Shown piece by piece: positions 37,480-64,000 of a stretch of DNA of 64,000 nucleotides; the stretch's first letter is position 1; the number at the start of each line of letters is the position of its first letter. The notes under the pieces are model-generated. The model was not told where the DNA came from. It saw only the letters and a program-made list of their open reading frames with translations, and did not search any database. The position numbers and the translations under genes were made by a program. This stretch comes from Cololabis saira (taxonomy: Eukaryota > Chordata > Actinopteri > Beloniformes > Belonidae), in assembly GCF_033807715.1 (NCBI RefSeq), contig NC_084587.1, positions 14,179,017-14,243,016 on the forward strand. Reading direction: 5' to 3'.

Positions 37480-39604
37480 AATGTGGCCCAGTTAAAACAG
37501 AGACAGCTGCACTCTGAAAGATCTTTGAATAAAGTAAACATACCTTGTGTGCCACAGACTGCTCCCAAACACGAGAGGGTAAATAGCACCTTTAAAACAC
37601 TTAAGTTGGCTTTACTTAATGTTAGGTCTTTAGCTGGGAAAACATTTTTAATTCATGATTTTATCACTGAGCACAGCTTGGATTTTATGTTTTTAACTGA
37701 AACTTGGTTGGACTAAAATAACGGTGGAGTTGAGCCCAAAGTACAGATTTATCAGTGAGCGGGTGGCAGCTTTATTTATTGAATCATTTTGATGTAAGCA
37801 ATTATGTCCTGGAAGTTTTCGGTCTTTTGAACACGTGGCTGGACAGCTTCAGCCTCATCTACTCTGGACAACTTTGGGTTAACTCAGCATGTAACAGAGG
37901 CCACGCACAATAGGGGGCACACTCTAGACTTACTGATCTCCAAGGATCTGAGCGTTTCAAAGGTTACTGCGTCTGATGTGGGCCTGTCTGATCACTCCTG
38001 TGTTCTCAAAACGGTGTACAACTGAACGCAGTAGTGAGATCTTTAACCGGGTCTTCTCTCCGGAAGTTCAGTCAATGAGCTTGTCAATAGCGTCAATGCT
38101 TAAATGATAAATGTTAACGCTCTCATTAAGGGGAAGAAGTCTCCATGGCAAAATTCCACTCTGGTGAAAAATGTTAAAGAGAGTTGGAAAGCTGAGCGCA
38201 GATGGATAAAAACAAATCTCCAGGTTCATTATGATATCTATAAAGAGAAACTTCATTCTTATAATTTACAACTGAAGAATGCAAGGACATCCTATTTCTC
38301 TGACATCACCACCAAAACCCCCCCCCCAAAAAAAACCATGACGCTCAGTTCTTAATATTTACTACAGTTGACAGGCTGATAAACCCTCCTGCGTCAGTGG
38401 CAACCATGGCCTGCAATGACTTTGACATATCCTTCACAGGCAAAATCCAAAATATTAGATAAGCAGTTGGTACATCAGCAGCAGGTTCAAGAAATGTACT
38501 GCGTCCACTGAAAACCGGTTCAAACATTGACACAGTTTCATCCCATTAACATAAAAGGCCTGGAGAACATCTTACATCAACTGAACGTTTCTTTCTGTTA
38601 AGACATCCTGCCAACAGGTTTTTTCATAAAGATCTCAAAGATTTTGGAGTCAGATCTGTGACAAATTGTGAACTTGTATTTCTGGAACTGTACTAAACTG
38701 GTTTTAAATATACTTAGAGAACAGAAAGTACTTCATGTCAATAGGTAAATTACATGTGGTGTTCCCCAAGGCTCCATCCTGGGACCTCTTCTGTTTAACA
38801 TCTACATGTCCCCACTGGCACAGATGATAAAGAACAACAAAATAAACTATCATAGCTATGCAGATGATGCGCAGATATATATTTCAGTGTCACCAGGAGA
38901 ATGAGGCCCTGTACAGGCTCTTGGTAAAATCATTGAGGAGATTAATGGCTGGATGTGCCACAACTTTCTCGGGTTAAACAAAAACAAAACTGAGGTAATT
39001 GTCCTTGAAGCCAAAGCGAAACGATTACAGGTCACCAGAGCTTCAATCAATACACATAAAAACCACTCACCAAGCCAGAAATCTGGATGCAGTGATGGAT
39101 TCAGAACAAAATGTGTCAAAACACATGAACAAAGTCAGAATACTATCACCTTAAGAATGTATAAAGGATAAAAGATCTGATGTCTCAACAGGACCTGAAA
39201 AAACTAGTCCATGCATTCATTTTGAGTAGCCTTTATTATTGTAACAGCATATTTACAGGTCTGCTTAAAAAGTCAGTTAGACAACTGCAGCTCATTAAGA
39301 ACTCTGCTGCTCGAGTCTTCACTAAAACCAAAAAAGTGGACCACATCGGTCCAACTCTGAGGTCTTTACACTGGCTGCCTGTCCATCAGAGGACAGACTT
39401 TAAAGTTCTGACGCTGGTCTATAAAGCTCTGAATGGTCTAAAATACATCAGTGACCTACTGACCCAGTATGAACCTTCCAGACCCCTCTGGTCTGGTTTT
39501 GATTAGTTTCCAGAGTCAGAACCAGACATGGAGAAGCTGCGTTCAGCTTCTATGTTCCACATGTCTGGAAAAAACTCCCAGAAAGCCTAAGACCAGCTAA
39601 AACA
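37480..39604 (+). pseudogene. L2-like LINE, endonuclease and reverse transcriptase remnants
   Basis: At 37600-37716 the frame reads LALLNVRSLAGKTFL and FLTETWLD, the start of an APE-type endonuclease. At 37915-38005 comes HTLDLLISKDLSVS and VGLSDHSCVLK. RT motifs follow: GVPQGSILGPLLFNIY at about 38760 and YADDAQIYISVS at about 38860. The C-terminal region is at 39180-39506 (NSAARVFTKTKKVDH, LRSLHWLPVHQRTDF). Stops and frameshifts break all of these, so the copy is dead. Confidence 0.85.
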
Positions 39605-39605
39605 C

Positions 39606-40020
39606 TCAGGGCCCGATTTACTAAGATTCTAAATAAAGAGTACTAAATTGCGTGTGCACTGAAAAAGTTTGCGCGTGCTGTTGTTGTGTGTTTTGCGGGT
39701 GATCAACTAAGATTGCGTGCGCAATTGATAACAGGTGCAAACAGCAGTATTTAAATGAGGTGTTTTGCGCGTCTTATGGTTTGCGGCGCAAACTTTGCGC
39801 CATGGAGAGTCTGGATGGAAAGCAGGATATAGTCGCAAGCGCAAAATGAAATTTGACGAGTTGGAGTTAGAGATATTAGTGGAAGAGGCAAATTGTTGTA
39901 TTGAGCACCCCTGCCGTGAAAAGCACCCCCTCGTATATTCAATGATAAGTAGACCAAGAAAAAAACCAACACACTGACACTTCAATATATTTATATATAC
40001 ACACTCAGACAAACACATAC
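39606..40020 (+). mobile_element. Harbinger-like insertion with Myb-like fragment
   Basis: Begins CAGGGCCCGATTTACTAAGA, a terminus seen in fish DNA transposons. It encodes SRKRKMKFDELELEILVEEA (39830-39890), resembling the Myb/SANT-like protein of PIF/Harbinger elements. It interrupts the LINE: RT coding on the left and a LINE-like 3' tail on the right. The right end is not fixed. Confidence 0.5.
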
Positions 40021-40079
40021 TTAGGAGTTTATATTATATATATTTACAAATATTATGGAAGACAACACAGTAAGCAGGC

Positions 40080-40335
40080 TATTAATTAATGACATCAATA
40101 ACCATTCACCCGATTTTGTTTTTTTGAATAAAGTTCCAAATCTGCAGCTACTTTTAAGCTTTAATTTCAAAACTTGATCATATTTTAACTACTGTTTTTG
40201 TTTATTGCTCTTTTTTAAAGTTTAACTTTTAAATCATGCATTTTTTTTCTTTCATGTAATTATGTTTTTATGTCTCTGTAAAGAACTTTTAACCACTTTG
40301 TTGTTGAATTGTGCCATATAAATGATTTTCCCTTG
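40080..40335 (+). mobile_element. LINE 3' UTR tail
   Basis: GTCTCTGTAAAGAACTTTTA and AATTGTGCCATATAAATGAT match the style of L2-type LINE 3' ends (TGTAAAGCACTTT...GTGCTATATAAAT). Probably the tail of the LINE at 37480-39604. Confidence 0.55.
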
Positions 40336-40377
40336 CCCAAGTATCTAGACAGTTGTTAAACCTGTTTTTTTTTTGTT

Positions 40378-40550
40378 TTTTTTTACCTTGTCTGCACACA
40401 TATTAATGGTTGATATCATGCTGGTAAAAACATAAGGCATATATATGTGCATTGTTACTATATTTAATATATATACATATGTATACACGCATACATACGC
40501 ATTCACACACATACACATACATATATATACACATACAAACCCAGTGTATT
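40378..40550. repeat. AT-rich interspersed repeat, copy A (empty site)
   Basis: TTTTTTACCTTGTCTGCACA then CATATTAATGGTTGATATCA, ATAAGGCATATATATG and ACACATACAAACCCAGTGT. The same repeat lies at 48448-48695, where a MITE is inserted. Confidence 0.8.
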
Positions 40551-40846
40551 TTTTTATTTTTTTTTTGGGGGGGGGTGACATCCACTGCTAAACCAGGAAG
40601 CAAGAACACACGGAGGCACATGTCGAGCACTGGAAATCTGCAACAAAAACCACAAACGAAACACGAAACCGACACGGAGCCGACCAAAACACGAGCAGCA
40701 ATCGACCCAAATCTCAAGATCTGATCACAGTCTGAGCTAAACTACTGCGACTAACTAACCCCAAAAACTACAGAGCAAGCATGCAGCTGAACAAGCCAAT
40801 GTGTATGTCTATATGTGTGTGTGCTTGCATGTATATGTCTATGTGG

Positions 40847-40849
<3 letters not shown>

Positions 40850-40932
<83 letters not shown>

Positions 40933-40940
40933 GTGCGTGT
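40850..40940. repeat. (GT)n microsatellite
   Basis: Nearly pure GT tract; degenerate GTAT/GTGC text continues to 41136. Confidence 0.97.
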
Positions 40941-41130
40941 GTGTATATGTATGTGTGGCTATGTGTATGTGTATATATCTGTGTGGCTATGTGTATGTAT
41001 ATGTGTGCTATGTGTGTGTATGTATGCATGTATGAATATATGTATATGTGTGTGTGTCTATGTGAGTGTGTGTGTGTATATATCTATGTGGCTATGTGTA
41101 TGTATGTGTGTGAATATGTGTATGTTTGTA

Positions 41131-41136
<6 letters not shown>

Positions 41137-41225
<89 letters not shown>
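41137..41225. repeat. (GT)n microsatellite, second tract
   Basis: Pure GT tract followed by ATGTAATAG. Confidence 0.97.
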
Positions 41226-41229
<4 letters not shown>

Positions 41230-43200
41230 AATAGTCCTATCAAAGCTCCACCTGAAGTGTATCTATAGTGGGGGAGGGGTGGGGGCAACCCGCGAGAAGA
41301 GGGCGGGAGGCAACCCACCGCCAGCGGCAGCCGAGGAGACCCGCGGGCGGGGCCCCACGACTACGGGCAGAGGCAGCCAGGTCCAACGAACCCCACCCTG
41401 GCGAGGAGTTGTTAAACCTGTTAACATTGGGCGACTGTGATGACAAGTCAATGTATGTTTTGGATCGTTGCCACTTTGGAAGGTATTTTGCTACCTGATC
41501 CCAGAGAGAATGCTGTTTGTCTTCAATATTTCCTCCCTCTTGACTGACTACGTCACAATATCTGCTACACATTGCAGGGTTTCAGAGACCAAACACCTCA
41601 GAGCATCACACAGCCTTCTCCCCACTTTAGTGCAGACACGTTCTTCTTTTACAAGGTCCAAGGTCAGAAAGGTTAAGAACCCCTGTTTTACAGCATATGC
41701 ATCAAATGGGATGTAAATACTGAAAGCAGCACCTGGTTTGTCTGATAAGACAGAAACAGCAAAGCCACATGGGGGACACAAGAGTGTAGCCTACATCTTT
41801 TGGACCAATGACCAGATTGTTCTGTTTTATCCTAAATATTTTAATATTTGTCCCTGAGTGAATGAAAACATTTCTGAATGATACATGAATGCTTTGTGTC
41901 ACTCAGGGGTATTATATTACATATCACATTATATTGTATATATATTTTGCAAATAGTCCGTATAAAATTCACTTAAATATTGAATGAGCTCAAGGGCCCG
42001 AGACCAGATGATGAAACAAACAACATATCATAACTTCAACTCTTGGTTCTGCATGGATCTTGCTCTGCATTTCTATATTTACCATTACCCCACACTGTAG
42101 CATCAGTCCAGATCAAATTGTCTTTTATTTAAACGTAAAATTCTGTCTTGCAAATTGAACTGTGATATATCTGAATTCAAAATTCTCTCTGTGATAGTTT
42201 TGCTCGTTTTTGTTGAGTCTGTTATTTCCAGCATCCTCCCAAAGTCCAAAAATACACCGTTAGGTTGATTTGTTACTCTGAATTGTCTGAAGAAGTACCC
42301 AGATAGCTAGGTATGTTTGGGCAAAGGCCTGGCCCACATCAGCAGTTTTCTCTGGCTCATATCTGGCTTTGACTGATGGCAATGGTTTTTCCCTCTACCT
42401 GGCCACATAATATCAACCAGAAATGGGCCAAGTCTTCATTTCTTCCAGGCATCTGGGCCATGCCGGTTCACAACACTTGTAAAACATAATTTCTGAAATT
42501 TGGGTCATGTCTGGCTTATCTGACGCGTGCCAAAACCCAAGTGTGGCCCAGTTCATGAACCTTGGGACATAGTTAATCCACATGGCACATTCCAGTGCCA
42601 TAACTGAGTTATGAGGGCCCAAAATAGCACAGAATAGGTCCAAACGTGGGTTATGTGGCTAGAAGTAGTGCCATTTGTCTCCGTCTGGCACTGTAATGGA
42701 CATCCAACCCGTCCAGGCTGCTACCTGCTCTCACCCTCCATCCCCTTATGATTGCTTATGTTTAGAAGATTATTATTAACTGTTTTTGGACAAGCTGGTT
42801 ATAAAACCTGGTTTGGTGCTTGACAGGAGACCGGAGTCAGTAGTGTGGTAGAGAAGGGCAGACTGCAGGCTAACACTCTTCTAACTTGTCCTTTTGCATT
42901 TCTCTTTAAAACAATGAAAAAAAAATGTCAACCTTGAAAAAGATGGACAAAAAGATCTTTATTCTTTTATTACAATTTATTGCAATTGTAACAACCACTG
43001 TTGAGAAATAGTCAGAGGATGCAAACAGCAGTGATCATTCAAATGATTATTCAGAGGCAAAGCCCTTCTGTAATAGTGTAATGCATCATGATTAAGTAGT
43101 GTTATAACACAACCACATCGTTTTAATAAGACCAAAAACAACTGGAAACTAGATTTTGATGACTTTAGATTGACTGGTTGAGACATATCCAGTAATTCCA
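41226..43200. other. No gene seen; one hAT-like end
   Basis: A GC-rich patch at 41265-41410, otherwise unremarkable. GGTTAAGAACCCCTG at about 41670-41684 is the reverse complement of a CAGGGGTTCTTAACC-type hAT end; no partner was found. Open frames here have no recognisable domain. Confidence 0.4.
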
Positions 43201-43272
43201 AAAGATGTGCAAATGTGCAAAAAGCATTTCCATTGCACTTGGAAACGCACTCCAGTGGAAAACCACTTCCTC

Positions 43273-43595
43273 TGTCAGTGTGTGACATTTCCCCCAGTTT
43301 GTTTCTGCTTTGCCCCGCCTGTGTCCCATCTGCCCTGATTGTCTGCACCTGTGTCTCGTTATCCCCTGTGTATATCTGGTCTTGTCATTCCCTTGCTCGT
43401 TGTGGTTCCGTACTGTGCTTTCCTCCATGTGTCCTGTTTTTGCTCCAGTTTTTGATCCCTGTTTTCGTGTGTTTTTGATCCTGCTAAGCAGCGCTTTGTT
43501 TTTGTTCCTTGCCTTTTCTTTGGAATAAACCCTTTTTTGTTGCGAACTCCTGCCTCGCTCTCCTGCATCTGGGTCCTCACCACACCAGCCTGACA
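43273..43595 (+). mobile_element. Solo LTR 1 (323 bp)
   Basis: Begins TGTCAG and ends CCTGACA, flanked on both sides by TCCTC (5-bp target duplication at 43268-43272 and 43596-43600). Contains a TGTATAT TATA-like site and GGAATAAACCC as polyadenylation signal. No internal retroviral coding sequence adjoins it. About 85-90% like the second copy at 45079. Confidence 0.9.
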
Positions 43596-43849
43596 TCCTC
43601 AAAGCATACATTGTTCAATTGTGATGTTTGGCAGTAGTTTTTCCATTGGAGGCATTTCCATTTCAGGTTTTCCTTTGCAATATTTGGCTTTTGTGCAAAT
43701 CCAGGGGTATTGGAAACGCAACTATATCAGACACTCTCCACAGCCTCCTGGAGAGACAGCCCATGAGCAGCAGGATCAGCTCCTGTCAGTGCGCTGCAAA
43801 ACAGAACGTCTCAGTAGGTCTACTGTCCCCCCTACAAGACTATTTAACA

Positions 43850-44048
43850 CAGGGGTGTCAAACTCATTTTCATTTCGGGCCCTGTCAAGATCTGACCTCA
43901 AAGGGGCCGGCTGTGGCAGTACTTAAGGTTGCTGCATGATGGAGAGCGGCTGCATTGGTTAGAAAGTGATGATTTTTAATCTCGAGAGGGCCACATAAAT
44001 AGTTATGGCGGGCCGGATTTGCCTCGCCGGCCTTGAATTTGACACGTG
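43850..44048. mobile_element. hAT-like MITE, 199 bp
   Basis: CAGGGGTGTCAAACTCATTT at the left and GAATTTGACACGTG at the right are inverted. Flanks ATTTAACA and ATTTATCA match in 7 of 8 positions. Confidence 0.8.
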
Positions 44049-44178
44049 ATTTATCACAGTATTCAGAATTCAGTCACACAAATACTCATCGGTCACGGCT
44101 AGACTGGAATGTGGAATGGGCAGTTTTGATTTAAATTTTTGAAAAAAAAATCTATTATTTCATCTTTGAATGCACCTA

Positions 44179-44524
44179 CAGGACTGTCTCAGAAAATTAG
44201 AATATTGTGATAAAGTTCTTTATTTTCTGTAATGCAATTAAAGAAACACACTGGATTTATTACAAATCAACTGAAATATTGCAAGCCTTTTATTATTTTA
44301 ATATTGCTGATTATGGCTTACAGTTTAAGATTAAGATTCCCAGAATATTCTAAATTTTTGAGATAGGATATTTGAGTTTTCTTAAGCTGTAAACCATGAT
44401 CAGCATTATTAAAATAATAAAAGGCTTGCAATAATTCCAGATCCAATCCAGAATGTATGACATTTTTGCATTACAGAAAATAAAGGACTTTATCACAATA
44501 TTCAAATTTTCTGAGACAGTCCTG
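44179..44524. mobile_element. Palindromic Tc1/mariner-type MITE, copy 1
   Basis: CAGGACTGTCTCAGAAAATT at the left pairs with AATTTTCTGAGACAGTCC at the right; TA on each side. Nearly the whole element folds back on itself. Confidence 0.88.
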
Positions 44525-44639
44525 TATTGTAACCTCTGTTTTCATATTATGGTATTTTCTTGTTTATGACTGAATGTGTGGTTATTGTTTTTTGTATGTG
44601 TTAGTGGACAAGTGAATTCCCCTATAGGGAGGGAATAAG

Positions 44640-44905
44640 TCATGGGGTCTGCTGGAGAATCCCAGCTCATTACAGGCAGTAGTGTACACTCCTGACGGGT
44701 CACCAGTGCATCGCAGGATCACATATAGGCACAAACAACAGCACACACTCACATCTACAGGCAATTCAGAATCATCAATCAACTTCACATTTGTTATTTT
44801 GGACTGTGGGAGGAAACTGGAGCAGATGGAGAAAACCCACACAAGCACAAGGAGAATATGCCAACTCCACACAGAAACCGTGCTGCCAGTCCTGTGAGTC
44901 ATGAT
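44640..44905. repeat. Dispersed fish repeat fragment
   Basis: ACTGTGGGAGGAAACTGGAG and CCAACTCCACACAGAAACCG belong to a repeat found throughout fish genomes. The overlapping 106-codon minus open frame is not a gene. Confidence 0.5.
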
Positions 44906-45078
44906 TTAAGTCTCTTCAAAGAGCCATTGAAGAGGGTTATTGCTGCGGGCAGGACGGATCACCTGTAGCGGTTTGTGTTGTAGCGGAGCTGAAGGAGCCT
45001 CTGACTGGAGACACGGTTAACAGAAAAACAGAATACAATGATTTTCAAATCATTTTCAACCTAGATTCAATTGAATAC

Positions 45079-45415
45079 TGTCAGGGTTTGACATTCCCCC
45101 CAGTCTTTGAGTTTCTGTTTCGCCCCGCCTGTGTCCCATCTGCCCTGATTGTCTGCACCTGTGTCTCGTTATCCCCTGTGTATATATGGTCTTGTCATTC
45201 CCTTGCTCCTTGTGGTCCCGTACTGTGTTATCCTCCATGTCTCCTGCCTGTTTTGGTCCAGCCTTTTGATCCCTGTTTTTGATCCTGCCAAGCAGCGCTT
45301 TGTTTTTGCCTTTTGGTGGAATAAATCCTTGTTTTTTGAGAACTCCTGCCTCCGGCCTCCCACTCTCTCTCCTGCATCTGGGTCCTCACCACACCAGCCT
45401 GACAAAGGCCTGACA
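45079..45415 (+). mobile_element. Solo LTR 2 (337 bp)
   Basis: Begins TGTCAGGGTTTGACATTC and ends GGCCTGACA, flanked by AATAC on both sides (45074-45078, 45416-45420). Same family as the LTR at 43273; contains TGTATATATGG and GGAATAAATCC. Its 3' end carries an extra AAGGCCTGACA. Confidence 0.9.
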
Positions 45416-45479
45416 AATACACTACAACAACAAGATATCTAATGATCAAACTGATAAACCTTATTGTTTCTTTCCAAAT

Positions 45480-46300
45480 ATTCACACATTTTTAATCAAA
45501 TAAAAGCTGGGACATGGGGTGTGTTTACTTCTGTGTTATATTGCGTTTCCGTTAAGCAGCACTCAATACATGTTTAAGAACTGAAGACACTAGTTGTTCA
45601 ATTTTTCCTTGATATACAACTTGTGGTATCCAACAGTCTGGGGTTTCTGTTGTCGTAATTTGCGTGTCTTAATCCGCAGCACATTTTCAGTGGGAGAGAG
45701 GTCTGGACTGCAGACGGGCCGGTCTAGTACCTAAACTTTTGGCTATGAAGCCTCACTGATTCAACACCTGCAGAATGTGGTTTGGCAACGTCTTGCTGAA
45801 ATAAACAGCGGCGTTGTCCTCGAAAGACACGCTGCTTAGACAGCAGCATATGTTTGCTCCAAAACCTGCATGTAGCCTTCAGCATTAATAGTGCCCTCAT
45901 AGATGTGCATATTACCCATGATGCAAAGGGCACTAACACACTCCCATACCATCACAGATGATGCCTTTTTTTGAAAGTCGCATTAATAACAATCTAAGTG
46001 GTCCTTTTCCTCTTCAGCCTGGAGGAAAAAACATTTTGAAAAGTGGACTTGTCAGACCCCAGCACACTTTTTCTCTTTGCATCAGTCCATTTCAGATGAG
46101 CTTAGGCCCAGAGCAGGTGGCAGTGTTTCTGGCTGTTGTTGATATATGGCTTTCACTTGGCAGGTCAGAGTTTTAACTTACACTTGTAGAAGTAGTGACA
46201 AACTCTGGTAACTGGGTTCTTTTATAATTGTTTCTGAACCCCGTGTTAATATCCTTTACAAAATGATCTTGGTTTCAATGCAGTGAGGGATTGGGTATTT
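45480..46300. repeat. Old dispersed repeat (candidate)
   Basis: CATCAGTCCATTTCAGATGA then GCTTAGGCCCAGAGCAGGTG and neighbouring text resemble a decayed repeat known from many fish genomes. No intact frame. Confidence 0.4.
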
Positions 46301-46821
46301 TCTGTGTAGTATTGTTTGGTTCACACGTCGCACGATCATCAATCTACACCGACTTACCTGTGTCTCTTCGTGCGTCTCTATGCACAGTGGTTTTTGTATT
46401 AAACCCTACTTTTCTTATACTTCTGTCTGCCTGCTATTTCAAGATCCCTAATTAACCTTTTCACTTGTGGGCTGTTTCAAAAACGTTTTTTTGTTTTGTT
46501 TTAGGATTCCTTGACTTTGCCCTTTCCCAATTTATTTTTTAACAAGATGCATGTATAAGATTCAAAATTATTCAGAATTTCAGGAGCTGAAACAGAGCTG
46601 TTACACCATGTCAAACTCTTATCTTTAGATTACTCCCTCCGTACAAAAGTAAAACAGTTTGATAAAGCAAGACAGACATAAGGACGACTGTAAAAAAATC
46701 AAGTTGTATAAGATGTGTCTCGTGCAAATGTTCAGAAGGTTGCATTAAGCTATCTATCGATCTATTTAGAAAGAGATTAAATTAATATTTATTCTAAAAA
46801 TATTTATTATAGTTGTGTATA

Positions 46822-47181
46822 CAGGACTGTCTCAGAAAATTAGAATATTGTGATAAAGTTCTTTATTTTCTGTAATGCAATTAAAAAAACAAAAATGTCA
46901 TACATTCTGGATTCATTACAAATTAACTGAATTATTGCAAGCCTTTTATTATTTTAATATTGCTGATCATGGTTTACAGCGTAAGATTAAGATTCCCAGA
47001 ATATTCTAATTTTTTGAGATAGGATATTTGAGTTAGGCTGTAAGCCATGATCGGCAATATTAAAATAATAAAAGGCTTGCAATATTTCAGTTGATTTATA
47101 ATGAATCCAGAATGTATGACATTTTTGTTTTTGTAATTGCATTACAGAAAATCACAATATTCTAATTTTCTGACAGTCCTG
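46822..47181. mobile_element. Palindromic Tc1/mariner-type MITE, copy 2
   Basis: Same element as at 44179: CAGGACTGTCTCAGAAAATT at the left, AATTTTCTGACAGTCCTG at the right, TA flanks. A small deletion in the right arm. Confidence 0.88.
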
Positions 47182-47479
47182 TAAAGTTTGCTGAAACAAA
47201 GGTTGGATTATTTACAAAAGACAACACATTAAACAAAAAAAAACACAACATACAGTGTCAATTAAAAAAAAAAAGACTAAAATTAAATAAATAAATTACA
47301 GAGCAAAAAACTTGGAAGGTGTTACAAAATAGTATTACAAAAGCATGTGAGAATGAATTTCTAGACATGCACTACATCCTAAAAACCCCAGGTTAATAAA
47401 CGAAACAGTAAAAAGTTGATAAATTTAACGTTAATAAGTGAATTGGTAACATTAAAAACACAAGGATGGGGTTTTGAAG

Positions 47480-47783
47480 AGGTCGTTGGGAACGGGCGCA
47501 GCAAGTTCACTGCGTCTCTTCCGTAGTTATGAAACTTTCCAGCATGTTTTGTAACAGAGACACGCGGACCAATCAGAGGCGCGGTGGCTCATCACGTGAC
47601 GGCTTTTTCTTTCTTTCTTTCTTTTTTTTTTTTTTTATGTAACAAACGGATATCTGTGAGTATGCCACTTCTCTAAAAACCGACAAGGACTTTCTTTTCG
47701 GCAGCTATCGAAATGTATAAACAGAAAGAAAGAAGGAAACCCGCGTTTACATAGCATTATTATTATTATTGGGGCTTGCTGTG
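47480..47783 (+). promoter_or_regulatory. lonrf1: lonrf1 promoter and 5' UTR region
   Basis: CpG content rises from about 47490. A CCAAT box (GGACCAATCAG, 47567-47577) and a palindromic TCACGTGA (47592-47599) lie about 190-215 bases before the start codon. TCACGTGA is the core of E-box/CLEAR-type sites bound by USF or TFEB/TFE3 factors. No TATA box is evident. A CTTT/T tract (47607-47637) separates these from the likely transcription start. A TAT(TAT)n stretch lies just before the ATG. Confidence 0.55.
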
Positions 47784-63801
<16,018 letters not shown>

Positions 63802-63994
63802 AGCTTCCTCCACCACGAATCTCCTTTTTGGACTTTGAAATGGCATTTAGGAACCGATTTAGTTCAGCATCTCAACCTAAAGTCTTGAACTACCAGCTAA
63901 CTGCATTATTTTTTGTTCCTTTTTTATAGCTAAAAACACACATCTATTTTTCTTTGTATGAAACCTACACGACACGAGTTCAAATCTGCAAATC

Positions 63995-64000
63995 AATAAA
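63995..64000 (+). terminator. lonrf1: Polyadenylation signal AATAAA of lonrf1 (candidate)
   Basis: AATAAA as the last six bases of the window, 194 bases after the stop. A cleavage site would lie just outside. A longer 3' UTR cannot be excluded. Confidence 0.55.

Noticed and set aside
40781..41318. Cys/Val and His/Thr repeat open frames
   Set aside because: Translation of GT/CA microsatellites.
43165..43611. 148-codon minus open frame
   Set aside because: Antisense of a solo LTR with defined ends and TSD.

Overview
This window is animal nuclear DNA, almost certainly from a teleost fish. One vertebrate gene can be assembled exon by exon (a lonrf1 orthologue). Almost everything else is repeat DNA of types common in fish: a Helentron-type Helitron, hAT and other MITEs with target-site duplications (TSDs), an L2-like LINE, solo LTRs, satellite DNA and long (CCTT)n, (GT)n and (CTTT)n microsatellites. 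Most long open frames here are repeat translations, not genes.

Left part (1-8.5 kb, minus strand): a Helitron-family gene. Its last exon is open from 4756 to the left edge (about 1,584 codons) and encodes a cysteine-protease-like N-terminus, an OTU protease, an 18-residue repeat block, a DUF6570-like Cys-rich region and the HUH Rep nuclease of Helitrons. Fifteen smaller coding exons upstream (8319 to 4853) join to it with matching splice phase at every junction and encode an SGNH/GDSL hydrolase domain. The predicted product is at least about 2,126 residues, with the helicase expected beyond the window. Two exons of the linker are tandemly duplicated.

Middle part (8.5-47 kb): no host gene recognised. 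A nest of MITEs (8.9-11.2 kb) abuts a 14.2-kb array of a 42-bp satellite (11.2-25.4 kb) with higher-order structure. Then come a GC-rich minisatellite, a 235-bp tandem repeat, a tRNA-like SINE head, a fish repeat built from 128-bp subunits, several kb of CCTT microsatellite, an L2-like LINE broken by a Harbinger-like insertion, GT microsatellites, two solo LTRs with perfect 5-bp TSDs, and paired palindromic MITEs.

Right part (47.5-64 kb, plus strand): complete lonrf1 coding region, 12 exons, 749 codons, ATG at 47784 and stop at 63799-63801, with a CpG-rich promoter and an AATAAA at the last six bases. It encodes two RING fingers, TPR-like helices and a C-terminal LON substrate-binding domain. 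Its introns have collected at least seven hAT-type insertions, five of them with exact 8-bp TSDs. The two gene systems are functionally unrelated.
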